Made by a program: the position numbers and the translations under genes
The notes under the pieces: generated by a model
Seen by the model: only the letters and a program-made list of their open reading frames with translations
Told to the model about the DNA's origin: nothing
The model's database searches: none
Shown here: positions 12,502-18,975 of the stretch, piece by piece
Position numbering within the stretch: position 1 is the first letter of the stretch
Layout of the letters: the number at the start of each line of letters is the position of its first letter
Virus record (IMG/VR): IMGVR_UViG_3300010885_027232
Location: 1-20,606 of that record
Origin: a virus
DNA length: 20,606 nucleotides
Direction: 5' to 3' (one strand)

Positions 12502-12762
12502 ATGAAGAAGTTTTTTAATTATTGCAGATCACAGTTATCTGCATTTGTGTCACCTGAACCTGAAATTCAGGATGATTATGTAGACAAAGTTGTCTATTTA
12601 TTAAGAAGAGATTTTAACTCTAAAGAACAAAATGAAATTATAGTAGCTATAGCTGCTAAACTATCAGATCTAAGAGATAAGGACATGGTAAGAATGGAAT
12701 CAGACTATAGAGTCTTGAAAAATAATACCATGTACCTTAGAGAAAGACTGATATTAACTTAA
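12502..12762 (+). CDS. Small hypothetical protein (86 aa)
   Basis: 86 residues: MKKFFNYCRSQLSAFVSPEP, EIQDDYVDKVVYLLRRDFNS, KEQNEIIVAIAAKLSDLRDK and a charged C-terminus. Predicted helical. The ATG follows TATATCCAATAAAATT, a variant of the ATCCAA leader. It forms a single-gene unit with promoter-motif copy 4 and a terminator at 12796. No family recognised. Confidence 0.6.
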   Translation: MKKFFNYCRSQLSAFVSPEPEIQDDYVDKVVYLLRRDFNSKEQNEIIVAIAAKLSDLRDKDMVRMESDYRVLKNNTMYLRERLILT

Positions 12763-12795
12763 ATTTAGGTTGGATTAAATTTGAAAGTAAGAACT

Positions 12796-12836
12796 AAAGA
12801 GAGTAAATCTTCTATTGAAGTATCTCTTTTTTCTTA
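12796..12836 (+). terminator. Terminator with nested stem
   Basis: AAAGAGA (12796-12802) pairs with TCTCTTT (12823-12829), with an inner CTTC-TATT-GAAG hairpin, then TTTCTTATTTT. It ends the 86-residue gene unit. Confidence 0.65.
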
Positions 12837-13006
12837 TTTTATCCAAACTATTACAATTTAAAATCTTAATCAGGATAGAGAAGCTTCAGGAAGCTATCCA
12901 TTAATTTGTCTTTCAACTTTCAAATTATTCCTGGTCTCTGAATTGGCTCAGCCTTCTAAACTGATGTCCTAAGTAGAGTATAAACAAGGTTAAGACTTTA
13001 TCTTTT

Positions 13007-13074
13007 ACTCTTACTAGTTATTAGAGTTGATACTATACTTAGCAGTAAACAAAGTATCTTAGTAAGAGTTTTTA
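13007..13074 (+). terminator. Terminator-like or attenuator-like hairpin
   Basis: ACTCTTACT (13007-13015) pairs with AGTAAGAGT (13061-13069), followed by TTTTATT. An inner GATACT (13029-13034)/AGTATC (13053-13058) stem stacks inside. The left arm can alternatively pair with AGTAGAGTA (12972-12980), the three-segment arrangement seen in attenuators. Confidence 0.45.
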
Positions 13075-13133
13075 TTCTTTAGAGGTATATGGTGTAGTGG
13101 ATTAAGTTTCCAAGCATACTAAAGAATTTTTTT
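13074..13133 (+). terminator. Hairpin with 9-bp stem and T7 tail just before tmRNA
   Basis: ATTCTTTAG (13074-13082) pairs with CTAAAGAAT (13119-13127), and GTAT...ATAC plus TGG/CCA extend the stem inside; seven T follow (13127-13133). It ends only four bases before the first acceptor base of the tmRNA, so it could be a processed 5' leader element or the end of a preceding small RNA. Confidence 0.5.
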
Positions 13134-13137
13134 AATT

Positions 13138-13544
13138 GGGCCCGACTTGGCTTTGATTAGATATGTTATGTGTTAGAAATCAGCCAGAGAGATAACTGTA
13201 AACTAAGGTGAATCAAGTAATTGGAAACACAAACAACAGTGTAGTATCTTTAGAAGACAACGCACAAATAGCAGCTAATATGTCTATGGTATTTAACCTT
13301 TTAGGTGATGATACTCAAGAAGAATCTTCTTATGAAGTTGAATTAGCAATGGTTGCCTAACCATAAATAGGTAGATTAATACTCAGTTTGCTAGAATAGA
13401 AAACTAGATGGTGGAAATCAACTTAACAGTTGACCCTGTTCTTGCATTGCCAAAGCAGAATTAAAAGATACATTGGTAAAACAAGCTGTATAAATTTCTA
13501 ATATTGAAGTATTTAAGACCTGAGTTCGATCCTCAGCGGGTCCA
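13138..13544 (+). ncRNA. ssrA: Transfer-messenger RNA (tmRNA), phage-encoded
   Basis: tmRNA rescues stalled ribosomes: it is charged with alanine, enters the A site with SmpB and templates a degradation tag. The 5' end GGGCCCG (13138-13144) pairs with the 3' end CGGGTCC (13537-13543) with a wobble at position 3 (G3-U70) and discriminator A13544, the alanine identity set. GGCTTTGA (13149-13156) matches the D-loop-like segment of tmRNAs. The T-arm is CTGAG-TTCGATC-CTCAG (13520-13536). ATTAGA (13156-13161) and TCTAAT (13497-13502) form helix P2a. A candidate pseudoknot PK1 is GTTAT/ATAAC (13165, 13192) interlocked with TTAG/CTAA (13173, 13203). The tag frame follows AATTGG as in Bacteroidota tmRNAs, and its stop lies in the loop of GGTT-GCCT-AACC (13351-13362). 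CCA is not encoded (CTA follows). Length 407, normal for tmRNA. No smpB is seen here, so the host protein would be used. Confidence 0.88.
13223..13360 (+). other. tmRNA tag reading frame (45 codons plus TAA)
   Basis: Resume codon GGA at 13223 by analogy to AATT-GGC in Bacteroidota tmRNAs. The frame encodes GNTNNSVVSLEDNAQIAA, then NMSMVFNLLGDDTQEESS and YEVELAMVA before TAA. The start resembles host-type tags (GETNYALAA, from memory), and the end AMVA is small and hydrophobic like proteolytic tags. At codons 17-18 the sequence GCAGCTAATATG looks like the usual GCAGCTTAATAA end minus one T, so the original tag may have been 18 residues. An upstream in-frame GTG (13208) exists but is not needed if this is tmRNA. 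Confidence 0.65.
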
Positions 13545-13625
13545 CTACAAACATTGTCAGCAAAGGTTTCTCATACCATTGTATCCAAACAATATGTGCT
13601 TTTATTAGCTCTAAATATTGTAGTG
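13543..13625 (+). other. Inverted repeat overlapping the tmRNA 3' end
   Basis: CACTACAA (13543-13550) pairs with TTGTAGTG (13618-13625), and the inner ATTGT/ACAAT (13578-13582/13588-13592) forms another hairpin. The left arm begins at the last acceptor base and the discriminator of the tmRNA, so this trailer structure competes with the acceptor stem or marks a processing site. Confidence 0.4.
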
Positions 13626-13651
13626 ATCTGGTCATAGACAAGTTGCAGTAC

Positions 13652-13721
13652 AGAGGTTTGGGTCAGAGTAATAGAAAGTGTTGGCATCGCCGTGATCTTT
13701 AAGAAAACCTCTCTGACTTTT
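13652..13721 (+). terminator. Two mutually exclusive stems with T tail
   Basis: AGAGGTTT (13652-13659) can pair with AAACCTCT (13705-13712), and GTCAGAG (13662-13668) with CTCTGAC (13711-13717), followed by TTTTAATT. The right arms share two bases, so only one full stem forms at a time. AAAG/CTTT with GGC-ATC-GCC (13683-13691) fold in the loop. It could be the terminator of the tmRNA transcript with a built-in antiterminator. Confidence 0.45.
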
Positions 13722-13778
13722 AATTAACCAAAGGTATATTTAAAAAAATCAAATCATTATCTAAAAGTGGAATAGGTT

Positions 13779-13789
13779 ATTACCTTTAC
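13779..13789 (+). promoter_or_regulatory. Promoter-like ATTACCTTTAC
   Basis: The same 11 bases stand upstream of the DUF5856-like gene on the other strand (3590-3580). Here they precede the ATG at 13825 by 35 bases. TACCTTTA is one base off TAnnTTTG. Probably the promoter of the replication block. Confidence 0.4.
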
Positions 13790-13824
13790 TATGAAACAAT
13801 TAGAAAAACTAATTCACATTTTTT

Positions 13825-14463
13825 ATGAACACAATTGCAAGCACACAAGAACAAGGGAAAAGAACTGAAACTTCTAAAGGAGATTTAGAAATCTCAAGAG
13901 TACATGCTACTCAATGGCAAAAAGAGGGAACTCTAACTGCTGAAATTAAACAGACTGTGACTACAAAGTCATTTTACCCATCAAAGTCTGTAAGTAATAA
14001 CTTTCAAGACAATCCTTTCAGTACAGCTGAATTTGGATTTGCTGAAAAAGAATTTGTATCTACTTCTAAAAGAGTAGTTTGGGTTGATGTACCAATGGAT
14101 TCTTCTCTAGAATCAGTATCTGCTAAATTAGCAGCATTACCTGAAGCTACTGTTTACAGAATCTATGCAAACAAACCAATCATCTCTGACAATCAAAACT
14201 ATGCAATTACTGCAGGTTTGACTACAATGGATGCTATTGCTGATAAGCAAGCTATCCGTTATGGAGAAGGAGATCCTCAAGTAGGAAGATTGATCTTGAA
14301 AAATGGTAAGCCACAGTACAAAGCAGATTTCTTTAAATCTACTGCTACTGCTGACCAAGATTTGAGAACTGAAAATCCTGCTGATTTTTATGCTTCTGCA
14401 AGCATGAAAGTAGAATTAGCTGGAGTTATTTCTTCAGTAAATGTAGAACAAGAAGTTCTATAA
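13825..14463 (+). CDS. Conserved replication-module protein (212 aa)
   Basis: 212 residues, acid-basic balanced, no membrane segment. Segments: SRVHATQWQKEGTLTAEIKQ (about 24-43), then SFYPSKSVSNNFQDNPFST, FVSTSKRVVWVDVPMDSSLE and KLAALPEATVYRIYANKPI (103-121). These are followed by SDNQNYAITAGLTTMDAIAD, QAIRYGEGDPQVGRLILKNG and PQYKADFFKSTATADQDLRT. The same order is familiar from crAss-like and related Bacteroidota phages as an uncharacterised protein beside the Dda-like helicase. An ssDNA-binding or replication accessory role is suggested only by position. A very strong terminator follows, so it may be highly expressed as its own unit. Confidence 0.65.
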   Translation: MNTIASTQEQGKRTETSKGDLEISRVHATQWQKEGTLTAEIKQTVTTKSFYPSKSVSNNFQDNPFSTAEFGFAEKEFVSTSKRVVWVDVPMDSSLESVSAKLAALPEATVYRIYANKPIISDNQNYAITAGLTTMDAIADKQAIRYGEGDPQVGRLILKNGKPQYKADFFKSTATADQDLRTENPADFYASASMKVELAGVISSVNVEQEVL

Positions 14464-14480
14464 TTATTAACCAAAGAGAT

Positions 14481-14515
14481 AGAGTAAGGGATTTTCCCTT
14501 ACTCTCTCTTTTTTT
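14481..14515 (+). terminator. Strong rho-independent terminator
   Basis: AGAGTAAGGGA (14481-14491), loop TTT, TCCCTTACTCT (14495-14505), then CTCTTTTTTT. A perfect 11-bp stem and T7 tail, the strongest terminator in the window. The helicase gene starts 16 bases later, so some read-through or a buried promoter must serve it. Confidence 0.92.
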
Positions 14516-14530
14516 AGCATTAACAGGTAA

Positions 14531-15802
14531 ATGAGTGATTTAACCAAGCATCAAGAAGAAAAGTTTAATGAGGTTATGTATCTCATTAAGGGAGGAGAGA
14601 AAAGAGTTCTCCTTAAAGGTTCAGCAGGAGTAGGTAAAACATGGCTAGTACACACAATAGTCAAACACCTCTCTACAATGACTAAAGCCAAAAGAATTAT
14701 GTGTTCAGCTCCTACACATAAAGCATTGTCTGTAATAAGAACTAAAGTTAAAGTTGACGAAGTTAAATTCACAACCATTCATAGTGCTTTACATTATAGG
14801 AGTATTACTGACAAACAAACAGGAGAAAGAGTGTTTAAATCTTGTCCTAACAAAAGTTGGCCACCATTAAATCATATTGATTATTGGATAATTGATGAAG
14901 CTTCAATGGTAGATTCTAATATGGTTGAGACTATAGAAGAATGTGCTAAAGCTCAAAATACTACAATAATATTTGTAGGTGATGGCAAACAAATCAATCC
15001 TGTAGGAGAAGATGATAGCCCTATATTTCATCAAGATTATGCTGAAGTAGAACTCACTGAAATTATTAGGCAAGGAGAAGGCAATCCTATTATTTATTTG
15101 AGTAGAAATCTTTCTAGAATTTGGGATAAAACTCCTCTAGTAATAAATAGTGATGAAGGGCAACCAGAAGGTTACCTTTATACTCAAAACTTAGCTAAGA
15201 TTATTGAAGAGTTAGCCAAAGTTAATGGAACTGATGAATTCAAGTATCTTGCTTGGAGTAACAGAGAAGTTGACAAGATTAATGCTTTAGTAAGGCATAG
15301 AATTTATGGAGATTACCCTGCTAAAATAGAGTTAGGAGAAAGCATTGTGTTTGATGCTCCTTATGGAGATTATAATACCAATGAAGTAGTCAAAGTAGAA
15401 GATTTGTACAAGTACACAAAAACTGAAACAGTTATATTGGCAGATAACCTCAAAGAAAAAGTAACTGAAGAAGTTAAGTTTGTAGTTTATTGCATTAATA
15501 AAAACATTTTAGTGTTAGATGATTCTTCACTTCCTCTTTTTAAAAGGTATGCTGCTATAATGAATAAAAATTGTAAGCAAAACTTATTAACATTTGAAGA
15601 AAGGAATAAATTTTTAGCTAGCTTTGCAAGCTTTAAATACAATCATGCACTTACTGTGCATAAGAGTCAAGGTAGTACTTACAAAACTACAGTTCTGAAT
15701 ATCAGAGACATAAGTTTCAATCAGAATGAAAAAGAAAAACAAAGGTTATTCTATACTGGAATAACAAGAGCAAGTGATTTATTAATTTTATACAATGTTT
15801 AA
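14531..15802 (+). CDS. Dda/RecD-like SF1B DNA helicase
   Basis: 423 residues. Motor motifs in order: Walker A GSAGVGKTW (30-38), motif Ia around CSAPTHKALSVIR (58-70), Walker B WIIDEASMVD (119-128), motif III IIFVGDGKQINPVG (146-159) and motif IV-like EIIRQGEGNPII (177-188). The UvrD/RecD C-terminal core is HALTVHKSQGSTYKT (372-386) and RLFYTGITRASDLLIL (405-420). The length and arrangement match T4 Dda and other small 5'-3' SF1B helicases that act at phage replication forks. It precedes the OB-fold and DNA polymerase genes. Full length; no missing motif. Confidence 0.93.
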   Translation: MSDLTKHQEEKFNEVMYLIKGGEKRVLLKGSAGVGKTWLVHTIVKHLSTMTKAKRIMCSAPTHKALSVIRTKVKVDEVKFTTIHSALHYRSITDKQTGERVFKSCPNKSWPPLNHIDYWIIDEASMVDSNMVETIEECAKAQNTTIIFVGDGKQINPVGEDDSPIFHQDYAEVELTEIIRQGEGNPIIYLSRNLSRIWDKTPLVINSDEGQPEGYLYTQNLAKIIEELAKVNGTDEFKYLAWSNREVDKINALVRHRIYGDYPAKIELGESIVFDAPYGDYNTNEVVKVEDLYKYTKTETVILADNLKEKVTEEVKFVVYCINKNILVLDDSSLPLFKRYAAIMNKNCKQNLLTFEERNKFLASFASFKYNHALTVHKSQGSTYKTTVLNIRDISFNQNEKEKQRLFYTGITRASDLLILYNV

Positions 15803-15804
15803 TT

Positions 15805-16095
15805 ATGAACAAGAAATTGTTAACCCTATTTGTAGGGTATTTTGAAAAGATGTCAACTCCTGAAAACATCATTATTGAAGGAAGACCTTCTAAAAAAAGA
15901 GCTGTAGTAACTTTAACTACAGATGATGAGCAAAAAGCATTCTTTGAAGTAAGGGATGTAATTATCTCAAGAATTGAGAAATTAGGTATTAGACCTGGTG
16001 ATCAAGTTGAGATTGGTTTTGTGTTTATAGGTTCTGAAAAGAATGGAAGAACTTATAATAACTTGTTTATCAATCAGATAGACTATGTTAACTAA
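15805..16095 (+). CDS. DUF3127-like OB-fold protein
   Basis: 96 residues. After a short N-terminus (MNKKLLTLFVGYFEKMSTPE) comes PSKKRAVVTLTTDDEQKAFF (28-47), then IRPGDQVEIGFVFIGSEKNG (62-81) and RTYNNLFINQIDYV. The R..V.LTTD......FEV...GD.VE..F...G.E.NGR...NL pattern matches DUF3127, a small OB-fold family in Bacteroidota phages often beside replication genes. Probably binds single-stranded DNA. It begins two bases after the helicase stop and overlaps the next gene by 11 bases. An internal ATG at codon 17 is an alternative start. Confidence 0.65.
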   Translation: MNKKLLTLFVGYFEKMSTPENIIIEGRPSKKRAVVTLTTDDEQKAFFEVRDVIISRIEKLGIRPGDQVEIGFVFIGSEKNGRTYNNLFINQIDYVN

Positions 16096-16486
16096 AGAAG
16101 AGCTAAAAAAGAAAGAGCAAGACCATAATATCCAATTTGTAGTTTTATTACAACTTATTATTGAGAAAATAGAATTCCTAGAATCTCAAGGATATACTTA
16201 TGGTACAATCAAAAACTTTCTAAAAAATGGTAAAACTAAATTTGAAGATTTTATATCTAAAGTCTTTAGAGTTCAAGATTCCATTGATGGCCAAACAGCT
16301 ACAGAAGCTACTAATAGACTTATGGTAATGCAAGAAAGGGTAGAAAAAGCATTATTAAATGAGTATATACTTACTGTAGATGAAAGAAGAGGAAGAGCTT
16401 TAGAAATCTTAGGAACTTATTTAGTTAAACCTATGGCAGAAAAAGCTTTACAAGAAATGGAAAACAAAAACCTATTTAATTTTTAG
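16085..16486 (+). CDS. Hypothetical protein in the replication block (133 aa)
   Basis: 133 residues, helix-rich: MLTKEELKKKEQDHNIQFVV, IIEKIEFLESQGYTYGTIKN, KTKFEDFISKVFRVQDSID, ATNRLMVMQERVEKALLNEY and a C-terminal helix LVKPMAEKALQEMENKNLF. No known motif. It overlaps the OB-fold gene by 11 bases and is followed after two bases by the membrane protein, so it is part of the replication operon and presumably an accessory factor. Confidence 0.6.
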   Translation: MLTKEELKKKEQDHNIQFVVLLQLIIEKIEFLESQGYTYGTIKNFLKNGKTKFEDFISKVFRVQDSIDGQTATEATNRLMVMQERVEKALLNEYILTVDERRGRALEILGTYLVKPMAEKALQEMENKNLFNF

Positions 16487-16488
16487 TT

Positions 16489-16707
16489 ATGAAACATTTT
16501 AATTCTTCATCAGAGTTATACTCTGATTTAATATCACAACATTCTATAAATAATTTTTTTAATTGGTGCTGTGATTGTATTCAGTTTTATGCAGATAAAT
16601 TAGGTTGTACTTATGAAGAGTTAAATATTTACCTTTTTGTAATTTTAGAACCTTGTATTATATTCATATTGTTAGTCATGTTAATCTATAAATGGAAAAA
16701 GAAATGA
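16489..16707 (+). CDS. Small single-span membrane protein (72 aa)
   Basis: 72 residues. A hydrophilic N-terminal part with several aromatic and Cys residues (NNFFNWCCDCIQFYADKLGC) is followed by one hydrophobic segment, about 48-67 (IYLFVILEPCIIFILLVMLI), and the basic end YKWKKK. Topology would place the C-terminus in the cytoplasm. Function unknown; it could tether replication proteins to the membrane. Its last codons overlap the ATG of the short FDIETN frame. Confidence 0.6.
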   Translation: MKHFNSSSELYSDLISQHSINNFFNWCCDCIQFYADKLGCTYEELNIYLFVILEPCIIFILLVMLIYKWKKK

Positions 16708-16784
16708 GATATACAATCTTTGATATAGAAACAAATAGGTATAGACAGGCAAAACATTCACAATTATTTAAAAGGAAAAATTAA
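16704..16784 (+). pseudogene. Remnant of an exonuclease-domain gene (FDIETN peptide)
   Basis: ATG 16704 to TAA 16784 encodes MRYTIFDIETNRYRQAKHSQ and LFKRKN. The first eleven residues match the exonuclease I motif of DnaQ/PolA proofreading domains and parallel the start of the DNA polymerase 130 bases downstream (IKYCVFDIETDGL). The frame breaks straight afterwards. A short frame MLRYHPRWHFEYKTEQI (16786-16839) fills the rest and overlaps the polymerase ATG as ATGA. Most simply this is the fused remnant of a deleted exonuclease or duplicated polymerase 5' end. Confidence 0.45.
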
Positions 16785-16835
16785 AATGCTAAGATACCAT
16801 CCTAGATGGCATTTTGAGTATAAAACAGAACAGAT

Positions 16836-18734
16836 ATGAAAAAAAGTATAAAATATTGTGTCTTCGATATTGAGACAGATGGCTTATTAGAAACTCTTAC
16901 TACTTTTCATTGTCTTGTAGCACATACTTATGAAGGTAATCAATTGTTGGGTGAGACTGTAGTCACCAGTCCTTGGGAGTTGGTAAACTTTCTTACTACA
17001 CAAGATGTCCTTGTAGGGCATAACATTGTAAGGTATGATTTTCCTGCTATCAAAAAATTAACAGGTTATACTCATACAGGAGCCATAATTGACACCTTAG
17101 CTCTTTCTTGGTATTTATACCCTGAAAGAAAAGAGCATGGTTTAGAGTCATGGGGAGAAACTGTAGGAATAGCTAAACCTCATATTGCAGATTGGGAAAA
17201 TTTAGCTCCAGAAGATTATATCCACAGATGTTCTACAGATGTGATAATCAATTCTATAATCTTTGGAAATTTTATTAATTATCTTAAAGATATTTATGCC
17301 AATGAACCTATAGAAAGGATAATATATTATCTTACTTGGAAACTAGATTGTGCTGCAGAACAAGAACAATACCCATTAACTATTGACAGGGCCTATTGTA
17401 AAGCAACATTAGAAACTTTGAACACTCTTATAGAAGAAGGAAAGACAGCTTTGATTGCAGCAATGCCAAAGCAAATCAAGTATACTTCTAAGAGTAAGCC
17501 TAGTAAAATGCTTACAGTAAAAGGAGAATTGACTAAAGTAGGCATAGCTTGGCTTGAACTTTTATCTGATAATGATTTAGAAGCTGATTTTGAAGGAACT
17601 ATTTCTGTAATTAAATCTACAGAAGAACCAAATCCTACATCAATATCTCAGCTTAAAGATTGGTTATTCAGTTTAGGTTGGAGACCAACTGTATTTAAAC
17701 ACACTCCTAATAAAGCAGGAGACATTAGAGCAATACCTCAGCTTCAGGATAATGACAAAAGATTATGTGCAAACATTCTTCTATTGGCAGAAACTCATCC
17801 TGTGCTTGAAAATCTTAAAGGCCTATTTATGTTACAACATAGGGTAGGTGTACTTGAAGGCTTTCTTGAGTGTTCTAATGAGCAAGGTAAAATGCAAGCT
17901 CAAATAGCAGGTTTTACTAATACTCTTAGGTTTAAACATAAGAAACCTGTTGCTAATCTACCATCTGTAGATAAACCTTATGGTAAAGAAATCAGAGGTG
18001 CTATTATAGCTCCTGATGATAACCATTTATTCTGTGGTTCTGATATGTCTTCATTGGAGGATACTACTAAACAACACTACATGTACTTTTATGACCCTGA
18101 ATATGTAACACAAATGAGAGTGCCAGGATTTGATCCTCATCTTGATATTGCAGTGCTATCAGGTATGCTTACCCCTGAACAGGTGGCTGACCATAAATTG
18201 TATGAAACCACAGAAGGTAAAGAGGGGACTTCTTATAAGAAGGTTAGAACAAAAGCTAAAGTAGTAAACTTTTCAGGTATTTATGGAGCAGGGCCACCAA
18301 AGATAGCCTTAACTACAGGTATGTCATTGGAAGAGGCCACAGCTCTACACAAAACTTACTGGGAAAGAAATAAATCTGTAAAGCAAATTACTAATGATAC
18401 TGTCTTTAAACAAGTTGGTAAACAAATGTGGCTTTATAACCCTGTTAGTAGATTTTGGTATTCATTGAGACAACCCAAAGATAGGTTTAGCACCTTAAAT
18501 CAGGGTACAGGTGTGTATTGTTTTGATACACACATTAGAAATGTAAGAATGCAAGGTATTAAGATTAATCTTCAGTATCATGATGAAATTGGATTTACAT
18601 TTCTTAAAACAGAGCAACAAGAAGTAAAGGATAAACTTAACAAAGCTATAGCAATTACTAATAAGGTATTAAAACTTAATGTACCATTAGGAATAAGTAT
18701 AGACATTGGAAACAATTATGCCGAGTCTCATTAA
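16836..18734 (+). CDS. DNA polymerase family A with 3'-5' exonuclease domain
   Basis: 632 residues. The proofreading domain has Exo I FDIETDG (D11, E13), Exo II GHNIVRYDFP (N63, D68) and Exo III-like RCSTDVIIN (D135, with Arg at the usual Tyr place). The polymerase domain has motif A CGSDMSSLEDTT (D403, E408), motif B RTKAKVVNFSGIYGAG (R471, K475, Y483, G484) and motif C QYHDEIGF (H582, D583, E584), all catalytic residues present. There is no 5'-3' exonuclease domain. This is the replicative polymerase of crAss-like phages with PolA, acting with the Dda-like and SF2 helicases encoded on either side. Start chosen at ATG 16836, which gives the Exo I motif near the N-terminus. Confidence 0.95.
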   Translation: MKKSIKYCVFDIETDGLLETLTTFHCLVAHTYEGNQLLGETVVTSPWELVNFLTTQDVLVGHNIVRYDFPAIKKLTGYTHTGAIIDTLALSWYLYPERKEHGLESWGETVGIAKPHIADWENLAPEDYIHRCSTDVIINSIIFGNFINYLKDIYANEPIERIIYYLTWKLDCAAEQEQYPLTIDRAYCKATLETLNTLIEEGKTALIAAMPKQIKYTSKSKPSKMLTVKGELTKVGIAWLELLSDNDLEADFEGTISVIKSTEEPNPTSISQLKDWLFSLGWRPTVFKHTPNKAGDIRAIPQLQDNDKRLCANILLLAETHPVLENLKGLFMLQHRVGVLEGFLECSNEQGKMQAQIAGFTNTLRFKHKKPVANLPSVDKPYGKEIRGAIIAPDDNHLFCGSDMSSLEDTTKQHYMYFYDPEYVTQMRVPGFDPHLDIAVLSGMLTPEQVADHKLYETTEGKEGTSYKKVRTKAKVVNFSGIYGAGPPKIALTTGMSLEEATALHKTYWERNKSVKQITNDTVFKQVGKQMWLYNPVSRFWYSLRQPKDRFSTLNQGTGVYCFDTHIRNVRMQGIKINLQYHDEIGFTFLKTEQQEVKDKLNKAIAITNKVLKLNVPLGISIDIGNNYAESH

Positions 18735-18975
18735 TTACACAGACATCTTTACTTTTTTCTTGTCTCAACCTATAGCAGTGCTAAAAGGAGGAGCTACAGA
18801 AGAAGAAATTATTGAAGAGTTACATACTCATTTTCTGTTTCCTTTGACTTATATCAGAGATAGAAATCATCCTTTCTTTATTTCAACAGCTTTTAATTTA
18901 AAAGCTCAAGGAGTTACACAAAGAGTAGAGTTAATTATCATACCCATAGGGTATACTAAACAGTTTTTTGCATGA
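18718..18975 (+). CDS. Hypothetical protein between polymerase and helicase (85 aa)
   Basis: 85 residues from ATG 18718 (MPSLINYTDIFTFFLSQPIA), overlapping the polymerase 3' end by 17 bases. A longer version would need a TTG start. Then VLKGGATEEEIIEELHTHFL, FPLTYIRDRNHPFFISTAFN and a beta-rich end RVELIIIPIGYTKQFFA. No membrane helix is certain. Its TGA overlaps the helicase ATG as ATGA, so it is translationally coupled. Unknown function. Confidence 0.55.
   Translation: MPSLINYTDIFTFFLSQPIAVLKGGATEEEIIEELHTHFLFPLTYIRDRNHPFFISTAFNLKAQGVTQRVELIIIPIGYTKQFFA

Larger units (their letters stand above)
12837..13137 (+). other. Hairpin-rich gene-free stretch upstream of the tmRNA
   Basis: No credible protein gene in 12763-13137. 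It contains GGATA...TATCC with an inner GCTT/AAGC (12873-12899), and three segments that can pair in two ways: AGTAGAGTA (12972-12980), TACTCTTACT (13006-13015) and AGTAAGAGT (13061-13069). It also holds the long hairpin 13074-13127. Probably part of a noncoding RNA transcript. Confidence 0.5.

Noticed and set aside
12930-13000. tRNA-Arg (UCU) candidate from a TCAGC-CTTCTAA-ACTGA arm
   Set aside because: There is no T-loop (TTCRA) at the right distance, no D-stem and no matching acceptor.
13208-13360. GTG-initiated 50-residue protein gene
   Set aside because: The frame lies inside the tmRNA and starts in its resume-codon region; a tag frame explains it better. No separate promoter or leader motif is seen before the GTG.
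13138-13544. tRNA interrupted by a group I intron
   Set aside because: The acceptor ends fit a tRNA, but the intervening sequence has no group I core (no P7 or catalytic pairing motifs such as AAGATATAGTC), no D-arm with a normal loop and no anticodon arm, whereas all parts fit tmRNA.
13791-13868. Short frame MKQLEKLIHIFYEHNCK overlapping the 212-residue gene start
   Set aside because: It overlaps the ATG region of the real gene by 44 bases and has no support apart from an ATG after a promoter-like element; an upstream leader peptide is possible but not shown.
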